Assembly (NCBI RefSeq): GCF_001005725.1 | Contig: NZ_LBIC01000003.1 | Location: forward strand, 586,775-650,774 | Origin: Sphingobium chungbukense | GTDB taxonomy: Bacteria > Pseudomonadota > Alphaproteobacteria > Sphingomonadales > Sphingomonadaceae | Direction: 5' to 3' | Length of the DNA: 64,000 nt | In this document: positions 8,098 through 17,474 of the stretch, piece after piece | How the letters are laid out: each line of letters starts with the position of its first letter | Numbering within the stretch: the stretch's first letter is position 1 | Notes under the pieces: model-generated | Databases searched by the model: none | What the model saw: only the letters and a program-made list of their open reading frames with translations | What the model was told of the DNA's origin: nothing | Position numbers and translations under genes: made by a program

Positions 8098-9681
8098 TCA
8101 CGCCTTGGCCGACAGGGCGCTCAACTCCTCCAGATCGAGATCGCGTTCCAGTTCCTGAAGCGTATGCTCGTCGATCTCGCCGGTGCGGTGAAGGCGCAGC
8201 AGTTCTGCGCGCCCGGCGGCGATGGCCTTCAGCACCAGATCGAAATGCGCGTGGAGCGTGTCGGAAAACGCCTCCTCCCGCGCCGCATAATTGGCGGAGA
8301 GTTCGGCGTGGCGCTGATAGCGTTCGAGAAGGCGCGGGTGGAGCAACATACCCTGCCCGTCATAGGCGTGGACCTCCACGACGCGGACCTGCGCCTGTGC
8401 CATGGCGGCTTCGGCCTCGCTCATGGTCATGCGCGGGCGGTCGCTTTCCGGTTCGACCAGCTTCACCATGCGGATCACCGCGCCCAATGTCGTGCCTTGC
8501 AGGAGGACGGTGCCGATGATGACGGCGAAGGCGGTGGTCAGGATGAAGTCGCGGCCGGGGAAATCCGCCGGAACGCTGAGCGCGACCGCCAGCGTCACCA
8601 CGCCGCGCATCCCGGCCCATCCGAGCACGGTCGCCGAGCGGGGCCCGAGCGGTTTGTATCCGCATATCCCCATCGCCCTCAACAGGATGATGACGGCGTC
8701 CGATCCGAATACCCAGAGGAAGCGTGCGACGGTGATCGCGGCCAGGATCGCAAGGATGGGCAGCGTCATTTCGTCCAGCACGACGCCGATACCCCCGACA
8801 CGTTCGATCACGCCGCGCAGCGACGATCCGATGAGGAGGAAGACGAACGCCTCCATCAAGAAGATCATCACTGCCCAGAAGGCAGTGCCGTTCATCCGTA
8901 CCATCGCGGAAAAGACGACATGCTGATACCAGCCGCAGATGAGGCCGGTCGTGACGGTCGCGATGACGCCGGAGGCATGGATGGATTCGGCCAGCATATA
9001 GGATGCCCAGGGCGCCAGCAGCGACGCGGCGATCATCAGATATTTGTCGTCCAGGCGCTTGACCGTCAGCACCCAGAGCACGCCGATCGCAACGCCGACG
9101 AGGGCGCCGCCCGCCGCCAGCATGACGAAACTCTGCAAGGCATCGACCATGCTGAACGCGCCGGTCACCCCTGCCGCTATGGCGAAGCGGAAGAGGACGA
9201 GGCCGCTGGCATCGTTGAACAGGCTTTCCCCTTCGAGCAGGATCGAGAGGCGACGCGGCAGGTGGACATGCTGTAATATCGCGCGGGCGGATACGGCATC
9301 GGGCGGCGAGACGATGGCGCCCAGCGCCGCGCAGGCCGCCCAGGGCAGGCCCGGCACCAGCCAGTGGGCCACAGCCGCGACGATGGCGGTGGTGAAGACC
9401 ACAGCGCCCACGGCCAGGGCAGCGATGCCGATCATGTGCCTCCGGAGATGTCGCAGCGCAATGAACCACGCGCCGTCCATCAGCAACGGCGGCAGGAAGA
9501 TCACCAGCACCAGTTGCGGATCGAGCGAAATCACCGGCAAGCCCGGCAGGAAAGCGAAGAGCGCGCCCCCGGCGAGCAGGGCGACCGCGGGCGGCAGGCC
9601 AAACCGGTTGGCGCCATAATGAAGCACGATGATCGCCAGCAGCATGACGATCACCAATTCGAACAATTGCATCGGATGCAC
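8098..9681 (-). CDS. Na+/H+ antiporter, CPA1 family (NhaP-like)
   Basis: 527 residues. About 12 membrane helices span residues 5-420, followed by a charged cytoplasmic tail of about 100 residues. CPA1 landmarks are visible: SPPDAVSARAIL and EGESLFNDASGLVLF, whose Asn-Asp pair is the ion-binding centre, and GWAGMRGVVTLAVAL. It exchanges cytoplasmic Na+ or K+ for external H+. GTG 9681 is chosen because AGGGAGG lies about 5 nt upstream; ATG 9672 three codons later lies 14 nt from the same site. A much longer opening upstream is not coding-like. No partner genes nearby. Confidence 0.88.
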   Translation of the reverse strand: MHPMQLFELVIVMLLAIIVLHYGANRFGLPPAVALLAGGALFAFLPGLPVISLDPQLVLVIFLPPLLMDGAWFIALRHLRRHMIGIAALAVGAVVFTTAIVAAVAHWLVPGLPWAACAALGAIVSPPDAVSARAILQHVHLPRRLSILLEGESLFNDASGLVLFRFAIAAGVTGAFSMVDALQSFVMLAAGGALVGVAIGVLWVLTVKRLDDKYLMIAASLLAPWASYMLAESIHASGVIATVTTGLICGWYQHVVFSAMVRMNGTAFWAVMIFLMEAFVFLLIGSSLRGVIERVGGIGVVLDEMTLPILAILAAITVARFLWVFGSDAVIILLRAMGICGYKPLGPRSATVLGWAGMRGVVTLAVALSVPADFPGRDFILTTAFAVIIGTVLLQGTTLGAVIRMVKLVEPESDRPRMTMSEAEAAMAQAQVRVVEVHAYDGQGMLLHPRLLERYQRHAELSANYAAREEAFSDTLHAHFDLVLKAIAAGRAELLRLHRTGEIDEHTLQELERDLDLEELSALSAKA

Positions 9682-9773
9682 GGCGCCCTCCCTGGCCTGA
9701 TCACTCAACCCTAACGACTGCGGCGATCTCAACCAAGATGGCCCTTGGCTTCCCTCCGACGGGCGCATCGGAT

Positions 9774-9789
9774 TGAATACGTATGTTGG
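9774..9789. promoter_or_regulatory. Candidate LacI operator upstream of the maltodextrin receptor
   Basis: The sequence TGAATACGTATGTTGG contains the perfect 8-bp palindrome ATACGTAT. A copy identical at 15 of 16 positions lies at 13931-13946 upstream of the amylase operon. LacI-family proteins bind palindromes with a central CG, and the lacI-type gene lies between the two sites. I infer that it represses both transcription units. The site is about 100 bp before the receptor start codon. Confidence 0.65.
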
Positions 9790-9885
9790 ATTCTGTGCAG
9801 GCCGCATGTCCTGCGGCTATCGAACGCTCAACCAGCAAGGCTGGCAAGAAACGCGATCCATGCGTCTTGGGGAGGGTCCAGAAAA

Positions 9886-12684
9886 GTGCATCAATTCCAT
9901 CATTCCGTCCTGCGGGCCGCCCTTCTGGCCGGCACTTCGCTGTCGGTCGCGGCTACCGCTTCCGCACAGGCCGTAGGGGAAAATGCTCCCTCCGTCCCGG
10001 CGACCGCAGACGCGCAGTCCGGTGACGCGATCATTGTCACCGGCATTCGCGCTTCGCTGGCATCCGCTGCGAAGATGAAGCGCGATTCGGTGCTGATCGT
10101 CGATTCGATCTCCGCCGAGGATGTCGGCAAGCTGCCGGACGTGTCGATCGCGGACTCGCTGGCCCGCCTGCCCGGCGTGACGGCGCAGCGGCTGGAGGGC
10201 CGCGACCAGCGTCTGTCGATCCGCGGCCTTGGCCCCGATTTTTCCACCACGCTGCTCAACGGGCGCGAACAGGTGACGGTGGGCGACAATCGCGGCGTCG
10301 AATATGACCAATATCCATCGGAATTCTTCCAGAACGTCAATGTCTACAAGAGCGCCGACGCGGCGCTGATCGCGGCCGGTATTTCCGGCACGGTGGACCT
10401 GCGCATGCTGCGGCCACTGGACAAGAAGGATCGGGTCGTTGCCCTTTCGCTGCGCGGGCAGATGAACGGCATGGACAAGCTCAATCCTGACGGCAAGCGT
10501 TACGGCTATCGGGCGTCGGCTACCTATATCGACCAGTTCGCGGACGACACGCTGGGCCTGTCGCTGGGCTTTTCCGCCTCGCAGACGCCTTCGCAGGATG
10601 AGCGGTTCAACGCCTGGGGCTATCCCACCGACGCCAGCGGCAACCTCATCATCGGCGGCGCCAAACCCTATGTGCAATCGAATCTGCTGAAGCGCTATGG
10701 CGCGGTCGGCACGCTGGAATGGCAACCCAATGACAATTTCCATTCGACCTTCGACGTGCTGGCCTCGCATTTCGAGGAAGAACAAAGGCTGCGCGGCATC
10801 GAATTCCCGCTCGTCTGGGGCAGCAATGTCGGCGTGAGCAACGAAACGGTCGAGAACGGCTTCGTCACCGGCGCGACCTTCAGCAATGTCTATGGTGTGC
10901 AGCGCAACGACTATAACAAGCGCAAGGCGGACACGATCTCGCTCGGCTGGAACAACGACATCCGCCTCAACGACACGCTGAAGCTGAATGTCGATGCAAG
11001 CTGGTCGCGAGCCAAGCGCACCGATTTCCTGCTGGAGACCTATTCGGGCACAGGCTATTTGCGGTCGGGCGTTTCCGATACTGTCCAGGTTCAGCGACAG
11101 TCCAACGGGCTCTTCCGCATCGTACCGGCGCTCGATTATACCGACACCGGCATCATCAGCCTGACCGATCCCAATGGTTGGGGCTATAACGGCACGACCG
11201 CCGTGGTGCAGGCGGGCTTCCTCAACCAACCCAAGTTCATCGACGACATGAAGTCGTTCCGCACAAACCTGATCGGCGATATTGCGGGCAGCATCTTCTC
11301 CAAATGGGAAGTCGGCGGCAACTATAGCCGCCGCAAGAAAACCAGCGCCTATACATCCTATTTCCTCTGCCCTCCCGGCGGCACCGACTGCACCATCTCC
11401 GGCGGGACGCCAGGATCGGTACCCGTGCCGAGCGAAGCGCTGCTGGGGTCGAACGTCTCGCTCGACTATCTGGGCGTGCCGGCGATGCTGACGCTGAACC
11501 CGCTCTACCTCTACGACAATGTGCTGGACGCGGTTTACGACAATCGCCCGGGATCGCTGGTGCGCGACAATGTGGTGAAGGAGGATGTCTTCACCGGCTA
11601 TGCCAAGCTGACCATGGACGGCAACCTCGGCGGCAAACCGCTGAAGGGTGCGATCGGCGTGCAGATCATCCATTCGCGGCAGGCCTCGACCGGCACGATT
11701 TCCAACTTCGCCAATGGCGTGGTGACCGTGCTGCCGGTGTCCGGCAAGGACAGCTACACCAATGTCCTGCCGAGCGCTCAGATTTCCGTCGAACTGGAGC
11801 CGAGCTTCTTCGTCAAGCTGGGCGCGGCGCAGACCATGGTGCGTCCGCGCCTGGACCAGGAACGGATCAACCAGGAATTCAAATATAATTTGAGCTATGT
11901 CGGGATAGGATCGTCCGATCCGCAATTCAGCCCGTTCAGTTCAGAGGGCGGAAATATCTTCCTGCGCCCCTATCAGTCGACCAATATCGACCTGTCGCTG
12001 GAGAAATATTTCCGTGGCGGCGGCTATGTGTCGGTTTCCGGTTATTTCAAGAACCTGACCAACTTCGTCGATCCCAACAATAATATCGCCTATGATTTTT
12101 CGTCGGTCCTACCGACCTTGCCAGCCGATCAGCGCGACGCCATTCTCGCCGACGGCAGCTATATCGGTCTGGTGAAGTCGCCCGCCAATACCGGCAAGGG
12201 CACGATCATGGGGGTCGAGGCGACCGCCTCCCTCCCCTTCAAGCTGTTCAGCCCGGCACTCGACGGCTTCGGCATCTTCGCCAGCGGCTCCTATACGCAT
12301 AGCGAGGTCGAATATGGCAGCAACCCGACGGAAAGCGTCACCCTGCCCGGCCTGTCGAAATGGGTCGCCAGCGGCACCGCCTATTTCGAAAAGGCCGGTT
12401 TCCAAGCGCGGGTAAGCTATCGTTACCGCTCCTCCTTCCTGGGCGAAGTGGCGGGGCTGTCGGCGGCACCGACCTTCCGCACGGCCAAGGCGGAGGGCAT
12501 TCTCGATGCGCAGATCGGCTATGAGTTCCAGTCCGGGCCGCTTCAGGGTCTGTCGATCCTGCTTCAGGGCAAGAACCTGACCGACCAGCCCTTCGTCACC
12601 TACCAGAATGACGACCCGCGGCAGGTGATCGATTATCAGCGCTACGGCCGGGATTATTATCTGGGTTTGACTTACAAGTTTTAA
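9886..12684 (+). CDS. TonB-dependent receptor, probably for maltodextrins
   Basis: 932 residues. An N-terminal signal peptide (cleavage near SAQA) is followed by a TonB-box-like DAIIVTGIR, a plug domain (LPDVSIADSLARLPG, RLSIRGLGPDFSTTLLNGR) and a long beta-barrel ending in an aromatic residue (YLGLTYKF). It belongs to the large Xanthomonas/Caulobacter-type receptor family that imports oligosaccharides across the outer membrane. GTG 9886 was chosen: GGGGAGGG lies 9 nt upstream and a good leader follows; the frame is open further upstream without leader-like sequence. Its neighbours (LacI regulator, amylases, sugar MFS) point to starch or maltose fragments as substrate. A shared operator-like site lies upstream. 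Confidence 0.92.
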   Translation: MHQFHHSVLRAALLAGTSLSVAATASAQAVGENAPSVPATADAQSGDAIIVTGIRASLASAAKMKRDSVLIVDSISAEDVGKLPDVSIADSLARLPGVTAQRLEGRDQRLSIRGLGPDFSTTLLNGREQVTVGDNRGVEYDQYPSEFFQNVNVYKSADAALIAAGISGTVDLRMLRPLDKKDRVVALSLRGQMNGMDKLNPDGKRYGYRASATYIDQFADDTLGLSLGFSASQTPSQDERFNAWGYPTDASGNLIIGGAKPYVQSNLLKRYGAVGTLEWQPNDNFHSTFDVLASHFEEEQRLRGIEFPLVWGSNVGVSNETVENGFVTGATFSNVYGVQRNDYNKRKADTISLGWNNDIRLNDTLKLNVDASWSRAKRTDFLLETYSGTGYLRSGVSDTVQVQRQSNGLFRIVPALDYTDTGIISLTDPNGWGYNGTTAVVQAGFLNQPKFIDDMKSFRTNLIGDIAGSIFSKWEVGGNYSRRKKTSAYTSYFLCPPGGTDCTISGGTPGSVPVPSEALLGSNVSLDYLGVPAMLTLNPLYLYDNVLDAVYDNRPGSLVRDNVVKEDVFTGYAKLTMDGNLGGKPLKGAIGVQIIHSRQASTGTISNFANGVVTVLPVSGKDSYTNVLPSAQISVELEPSFFVKLGAAQTMVRPRLDQERINQEFKYNLSYVGIGSSDPQFSPFSSEGGNIFLRPYQSTNIDLSLEKYFRGGGYVSVSGYFKNLTNFVDPNNNIAYDFSSVLPTLPADQRDAILADGSYIGLVKSPANTGKGTIMGVEATASLPFKLFSPALDGFGIFASGSYTHSEVEYGSNPTESVTLPGLSKWVASGTAYFEKAGFQARVSYRYRSSFLGEVAGLSAAPTFRTAKAEGILDAQIGYEFQSGPLQGLSILLQGKNLTDQPFVTYQNDDPRQVIDYQRYGRDYYLGLTYKF

Positions 12685-12726
12685 CGTCCCCGATCTGCCT
12701 GACTGCACGCAGGCAGTTCTCCCCCT

Positions 12727-12765
12727 GGACCGCCGCCCCTTTCAGGGGTGGCGGTCCTCCCTTTT
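12727..12765 (+). terminator. Rho-independent terminator after the receptor gene
   Basis: GGACCGCCgCCCCT at 12727-12740 pairs with AGGGGtGGCGGTCC at 12744-12757, with a three-base loop, and is followed by tcccTTTT. A smaller hairpin, CTGCCTG/CAGGCAG, lies just before it at 12695-12716. The position, 43 bp after the receptor stop, fits transcription termination. Confidence 0.75.
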
Positions 12766-12780
12766 CTGCTGGGGAAATAT

Positions 12781-12850
12781 ACGTGCTCCTGCGAAGGCAG
12801 GAGCCCAGTTCTGACCTTGGGACTGGGCTCCTGCCTTCGCAGGAGCACGT
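12781..12850. repeat. Palindromic repeat element, copy 1
   Basis: Two perfect 29-bp arms (12781-12809 and 12822-12850) separated by 12 bp. Each arm itself contains the smaller palindrome CTCCTGCgaagGCAGGAG. A second, slightly decayed copy is at 19535-19602. Both lie between genes. I recall such elements as abundant intergenic repeats in sphingomonads; here the element may also act as a transcription barrier between the convergent receptor and lacI genes. Confidence 0.9.
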
Positions 12851-12862
12851 TAACTACGCAAA

Positions 12863-13885
12863 CTATGCCGTCATTCTTGTGACCAGCCTCGGCGCCAGCA
12901 ACGAAGGCGTCACCGTCTGGCGGTCGATCTGGCCGATGAGCGCGTCCACCAGCACTTCGCCCGCGCGCAGATAGTCCTGCGCGATGGTGGTCAGCGGCGG
13001 GCGGGTCAGGCTGGCGGCGGGGATGTCGTCGAAGCCGACCAGCGCGACGTCGTTCGGCACGCTCATGCCTGCTTCGTCCAGCGCCCGCATCGCGCCGATG
13101 GCGATCAGGTCCGATCCGGCGAAGATCGCGTCGAAGGGCAGGCCGCGCGCGATCAGGCGGCTGGCGGCTTCGTGGCCCGATTGCTCGGTCGAAAGCGCGT
13201 CGACATGCAGGCCGAGGTCGACCGGCAATCCTGCTTCCTTCATCACCTCCGCGAGGCCGGCATAGCGATCGCGGAATTCGGGATAGCGACTGGACGCATC
13301 GCCGAGGAACGCTATGTTCCGGCAGCCACGCTCGATCAGATGGCGGCCTGCATCGCGCCCGCCCTGCCGGTTGTCACAGCCGATGGTCATGCCCAGCGCA
13401 TTGGGATCGACCGACCCCCATCGCACGAAATGAGTCCCCTGCCCGATCAACTGCTCCAACCGGGCGCGGTAGCTTTCATAATCGCCATAGCCGAGCAGGA
13501 TGATGCCGTCGGCCTTGCGGCTATCCTCATAATCGACATGCCAGTCGGTCGAAAGCTGCTGGAAGGAGGTCAGCAGATCATAGCCCCGCTTGGCGCAGGT
13601 CTGCAGGATCGGCCCTAGCATCGAGAGGAAGAAGGGGTTGATATAGCTCTCGTCAGGCAGAAGATCCTCGAAGAACAGCAGCGCTAAAGTATTGCTCTTC
13701 CCCCGGCGCAGCGAGGAGGCATTCTTGTCCACGGTGTAGTTGAGCTGGCGGGCGATCGCCTCGATCCGTTTGCGCGTGGCTTCACTGACGGTGCGGTCGC
13801 CGCGCAGGGCGCGGGATACCGTCGGTTGGGAAACCCCTGCGAGCGTGGCGATGTCGAAGGACGTCGGTTTTTCGTTGACAGCCAT
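12863..13885 (-). CDS. LacI-family transcriptional regulator of the maltodextrin locus
   Basis: 340 residues. The N-terminal helix-turn-helix (about residues 8-28, [20 protein letters not shown]) is followed by the hinge and a periplasmic-binding-protein-like sensor domain ([62 protein letters not shown]). It sits between the TonB receptor and the amylase operon and is divergent from the latter. Related regulators in Caulobacter and Xanthomonas control maltose receptors and amylases. I infer it binds the two ATACGTAT-centred sites and is released by a malto-oligosaccharide. The site at 13931 lies 45 bp upstream of its own start, so autoregulation is likely. Confidence 0.9.
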   Translation of the reverse strand: MAVNEKPTSFDIATLAGVSQPTVSRALRGDRTVSEATRKRIEAIARQLNYTVDKNASSLRRGKSNTLALLFFEDLLPDESYINPFFLSMLGPILQTCAKRGYDLLTSFQQLSTDWHVDYEDSRKADGIILLGYGDYESYRARLEQLIGQGTHFVRWGSVDPNALGMTIGCDNRQGGRDAGRHLIERGCRNIAFLGDASSRYPEFRDRYAGLAEVMKEAGLPVDLGLHVDALSTEQSGHEAASRLIARGLPFDAIFAGSDLIAIGAMRALDEAGMSVPNDVALVGFDDIPAASLTRPPLTTIAQDYLRAGEVLVDALIGQIDRQTVTPSLLAPRLVTRMTA

Positions 13886-13930
13886 CGCCCGATCTTACGC
13901 CCGCGCCCTCCCCTTGGGAAGATAGGGCTC

Positions 13931-13946
13931 TGAATACGTATGTCGG
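13931..13946. promoter_or_regulatory. Candidate LacI operator between lacI and the amylase operon
   Basis: TGAATACGTATGTCGG, matching the receptor-side site at 9774-9789 except for one base and carrying the same ATACGTAT palindrome. It lies in the 147-bp divergent spacer, able to control both the regulator gene and the amylase operon. Assignment is by repetition and position only. Confidence 0.65.
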
Positions 13947-14032
13947 CTGCTTGGCCCCATGGGTGCGATCCGATTAAGACCCCTATGAAAGCCGCTGCAA
14001 TCAAGCCAGAAGCGGCAGGGGAGGCCATGTCC

Positions 14033-15877
14033 ATGCGCGCAAGAAAAGCATTGCTGTACGTCGCGCTGTGCGCGCTCGCCGCGCCCCTCCCCCTGTCTGC
14101 CACCCAGCCGTCCGATTTCCGGGCACGGCTGCCCGAGGATGAGGTGATCTACTTCGTCCTGCCCGACCGCTTCGACAATGGCGATGCGGCCAATGACAAG
14201 GGCGGATTGAAGGGCGACCGGCTTGTCACCGGCTATGATCCGACTTCCAAGGGTTTCTATCATGGCGGCGACCTGAAAGGGCTGATCCGCCGCCTCGATT
14301 ATATTCAGGGACTGGGCGCGACCGCCATCTGGGTGGGGCCGATCTTCCGCAACAAGCCGGTGCAAGGGCCAAAGGGTCAGGAAAGCGCGGGCTATCACGG
14401 TTACTGGATCACCGACTTCACCCATGTCGACCCGCATTTCGGCACCGATGCCGATTTCGCCGCGCTGGTCGAGGCCGCGCACCACCGGGGGATGAAGGTC
14501 TATATGGACATCATCGCCAACCACACGGCGGATGTGATCCAATATCGGGAATGCCCGAACACAAACGCCGACAAGCCCTGCCCCTATCGTTCGCGCGCCG
14601 ATTATCCCTATCAGCGGCAGGGCGGCGTTGGGGGCAAGGCGATCAACGCGGGATTCGCGGGCGATCAGGACCATGGCGAAGCGAATTTCGTGAAGCTGAC
14701 CGATCCCTCCTATGCCTATCCCCCCTTCATTCCCAAGGGCGAGGAACGGGCAAAAAACCCGGCTTGGCTCAACGATCCGATTTACTATCATAATCGCGGG
14801 GAAACGACCTATTCGGGCGAGAGCGCGACCATGGGGGACTTTGCGGGGCTGGACGACCTGATGACCGAGAATCCGCGGGTGATCGCGGGCATGATCGAGA
14901 TTTTCGGCGGCTGGATCGATCGTTTCGGCATAGATGGCTTCCGGGTGGATACGGCGAAACATGTCGATCCGCATTTCTGGCAGATGTTCGTTCCCGCGAT
15001 GCAGGCCCGCGCCAGGGCGAAGGGTATCCCGAATTTCCATATTTTCGGGGAAGTCTATGTCGAGACAGTCGATGCCGGGCCGCTCGCCTGGCATACGAAG
15101 GAGGGCGGCTTTCCCGCGGTGCTGGACTTCGCCTTCCGGCAAGCGGCGCTGGAGACGGTCGCGGGCCAAGGCGCGACGGCAGTCTGGGAACGGATGCTGA
15201 GCGGGGACGCGCTCTATCGCGATGGCGAGGCGACGGCGCGGACCTTGCCGACCTTCGTCAGCAATCATGATGCCGGGCGGTTCGCCACCTTCGTGCGCAA
15301 GGCTTTCCCGCAGGCGAGCGACGAGGAGGTGTTGCGCCGGGTGATGCTGGCCAACGCCATGCTGCTGACGATGCGCGGCGTGCCGACCATCTATTATGGC
15401 GATGAACAGGGCTTTGTCGGGGACGGCGGCGATCAGGATGCGCGGGAGGATATGTTCGGCAGCCGGGTCGAGAGCTATAATGACAATCGCCTGCTGGGCA
15501 CCGGCGCCACCACGGCGACGCCGCGCTTCGATACCGGCCATCCGCTTTATCGGGAGATCGCCGCGCTGGCCGGTCTGCGCACCGCCCATCCGGCGTTGCG
15601 GCGCGGCCGGGAGGTCATCCGGGCGCGGGGCGACCAGCCGGGCCTGTTCGCCCTCTCCCGTTTCGATCTCGACAGCGGGGCGGAAACATTGATCGCCTTC
15701 AACACGTCCACCGCGCCGGTCAAGGCGCAGGTCGAGGTCGATACGCGGTCCGACCAGTTCACCACCCTCGCCGGAGCCGAATGCGCCGCAAGCGCCTCCG
15801 CCCCCGGCAGCATTGCCGTCTCCCTACCCCCTCTCAGCTACAGCGTCTGCGCTGTCCGGAGTGCCGTACCCCAATGA
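14033..15877 (+). CDS. Secreted GH13 alpha-amylase
   Basis: 614 residues with a signal peptide (cleavage near PLSA, about residue 23). A GH13 (beta/alpha)8 barrel hydrolysing alpha-1,4-glucans in the periplasm or outside. Catalytic residues are all present: nucleophile D306 (GFRVDTAKH), acid/base E340 (FGEVY) and transition-state D413 (FVSNHDAGRF); also the MDIIANHT region. Length and leader suggest it acts outside the cytoplasm on dextrins captured by the TonB receptor. ATG 14033 lies 8 nt after AGGGGAGG; ATG 14027 is too close to that site. Its stop overlaps the next start by ATGA, so the two glucosidases are coupled. Confidence 0.92.
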   Translation: MRARKALLYVALCALAAPLPLSATQPSDFRARLPEDEVIYFVLPDRFDNGDAANDKGGLKGDRLVTGYDPTSKGFYHGGDLKGLIRRLDYIQGLGATAIWVGPIFRNKPVQGPKGQESAGYHGYWITDFTHVDPHFGTDADFAALVEAAHHRGMKVYMDIIANHTADVIQYRECPNTNADKPCPYRSRADYPYQRQGGVGGKAINAGFAGDQDHGEANFVKLTDPSYAYPPFIPKGEERAKNPAWLNDPIYYHNRGETTYSGESATMGDFAGLDDLMTENPRVIAGMIEIFGGWIDRFGIDGFRVDTAKHVDPHFWQMFVPAMQARARAKGIPNFHIFGEVYVETVDAGPLAWHTKEGGFPAVLDFAFRQAALETVAGQGATAVWERMLSGDALYRDGEATARTLPTFVSNHDAGRFATFVRKAFPQASDEEVLRRVMLANAMLLTMRGVPTIYYGDEQGFVGDGGDQDAREDMFGSRVESYNDNRLLGTGATTATPRFDTGHPLYREIAALAGLRTAHPALRRGREVIRARGDQPGLFALSRFDLDSGAETLIAFNTSTAPVKAQVEVDTRSDQFTTLAGAECAASASAPGSIAVSLPPLSYSVCAVRSAVPQ

Positions 15878-17463
15878 CAGACACGACCCTGCCCTGGTGG
15901 CGCGGCGCTGCCATCTACCAGATCTATCCCCGCAGCTTTGCCGACTCCAACGGCGACGGCATTGGCGACCTGAAGGGCATCACCGCCCACCTGCCCTATG
16001 TCGCGTCCCTCGGCGTGGATGCGATCTGGCTGTCGCCCTTCTTCAAAAGCCCGATGCGCGATTTCGGCTATGACGTGTCGGATTATTGCGACGTCGATCC
16101 GATCTTCGGCACGCTGGAGGATTTCGACGCACTGGCGGCGCGGGCGCATGAGCTGGGCCTGCGCATCATCGTCGATCAGGTCTGGGCGCATACGTCGGAG
16201 GAGCATCACTGGTTCATCGAAAGCCGCTCCAGCCGCGACAATCCCAAGGCGAACTGGTATGTCTGGGCCGATCCCAAGCCGGACGGTTCCCCGCCCAACA
16301 ACTGGCAGTCGGTGTTCGGCGGCCCGGCCTGGACCTGGGATGCGCGGCGCGGCCAATATTATATGCATCAGTTTCTGCGCGAGCAGCCGCAACTGCACCT
16401 GCATCATCCGCAAGTGCAGCAAAGTGTCTTCGACATCATCCGCTTCTGGCTGGACCGGGGCGTGGACGGGTTCCGCATCGATGCGATCAACCATTCGATG
16501 CACGATCCAAAGTTGCGCGACAATCCGCCCGCGCCGGAGGATGGCAAGGTAAGGACACGGCCGTTCGACTTCCAGATCAAGAAGTACAGCCAGAGCCATC
16601 CAGACATTCCGCTGTTCCTGGAAAAAGTGCGGCAAGTGTTCGATGAATATCAGGATCGCTTCACCGTGGCCGAAGTCGGCGGGGCGGACAGCGATACAGA
16701 GATGAAGGCCTTCACGCAGGGTGATGGCAGGCTGAATACAGCTTATGGATTCGACTTTCTCTATGCGCCGGAACTGACCGCCGAGTTTCTGAGGACAGCG
16801 CTCGTCAAATGGCCTGCCGAAACCGATGAGGGCTGGCCGAGCTGGGCGTTCGAAAATCATGATGCGCCGCGTGCCGTGTCGCGCTGGGCCAAGGGGATGG
16901 ACCCGGATGCCTTTTGCCGGATGAAGATGCTGCTGCTCGCCTGCCTGCGCGGCAATATCTTCCTCTATTATGGCGAGGAACTGGGGCTGCCGCAGGTCGA
17001 CATCGCGTTCGAGGATTTGCAGGACCCCGAGGCCATCGCCAACTGGCCGCTGACGCTTTCCCGCGACGGGGCGCGCACGCCGATGCCCTGGCGGGCGGAT
17101 GCAACCTATCTGGGCTTTTCGGACGTCAAGCCGTGGCTACCGGTCGGGGAGGCGCATCGGGCGCTCGCCGTCGACGTGCAGGAAGCGCAGCCGGATTCTC
17201 TGCTGCACTGGACTCGGAAGGTCTTGGCACTGCGCAAGGAAACGACCGCCTTGCGCATCGGAGCCATAGATTTCCTCGACGCGCCGAAGGAACTGCTTGC
17301 TTTCGAGCGCAGCTTCGAAGGCGAGCGTCTTCTCTGCGTCTTCAACCTCAGCGATCAGCCTGCGACATGGACCGCGCACGGTGACTGGCACCCCCTGCTG
17401 TCCACCGGCGGGATCGAAGGCCGTCACTTTCCTGCCGCCTCCGCCCTTGTCGCGCACGCCTGA
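15874..17463 (+). CDS. Cytoplasmic GH13 alpha-glucosidase
   Basis: 529 residues, no signal peptide. It begins WWRGAAIYQIYPRSFADSNGDGIGDL, split here only by the usual GH13 signature, and carries nucleophile D203 (GFRIDAINH), acid/base E267 (AEVGG) and D330 (FENHDAPR). The family splits maltose and short malto-oligosaccharides to glucose. Length and lack of a separate leader place it in the cytoplasm, downstream of the MFS importer. The start is fixed by the ATGA overlap with the amylase stop. It resembles sphingomonad and Halomonas alpha-glucosidases (GH13 subfamily 23 by memory). Confidence 0.92.
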   Translation: MTDTTLPWWRGAAIYQIYPRSFADSNGDGIGDLKGITAHLPYVASLGVDAIWLSPFFKSPMRDFGYDVSDYCDVDPIFGTLEDFDALAARAHELGLRIIVDQVWAHTSEEHHWFIESRSSRDNPKANWYVWADPKPDGSPPNNWQSVFGGPAWTWDARRGQYYMHQFLREQPQLHLHHPQVQQSVFDIIRFWLDRGVDGFRIDAINHSMHDPKLRDNPPAPEDGKVRTRPFDFQIKKYSQSHPDIPLFLEKVRQVFDEYQDRFTVAEVGGADSDTEMKAFTQGDGRLNTAYGFDFLYAPELTAEFLRTALVKWPAETDEGWPSWAFENHDAPRAVSRWAKGMDPDAFCRMKMLLLACLRGNIFLYYGEELGLPQVDIAFEDLQDPEAIANWPLTLSRDGARTPMPWRADATYLGFSDVKPWLPVGEAHRALAVDVQEAQPDSLLHWTRKVLALRKETTALRIGAIDFLDAPKELLAFERSFEGERLLCVFNLSDQPATWTAHGDWHPLLSTGGIEGRHFPAASALVAHA

Positions 17464-17474
17464 AGGACCATCCC

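Noticed and set aside
9817..11925. 702-codon minus-strand frame within the TonB receptor gene
   Set aside because: Antisense shadow of a GC-rich gene; no domain is recognisable, while the plus strand encodes a complete receptor.
13895..15589. 564-codon minus-strand frame over the amylase gene
   Set aside because: Shadow frame; the plus strand carries the complete GH13 catalytic set.
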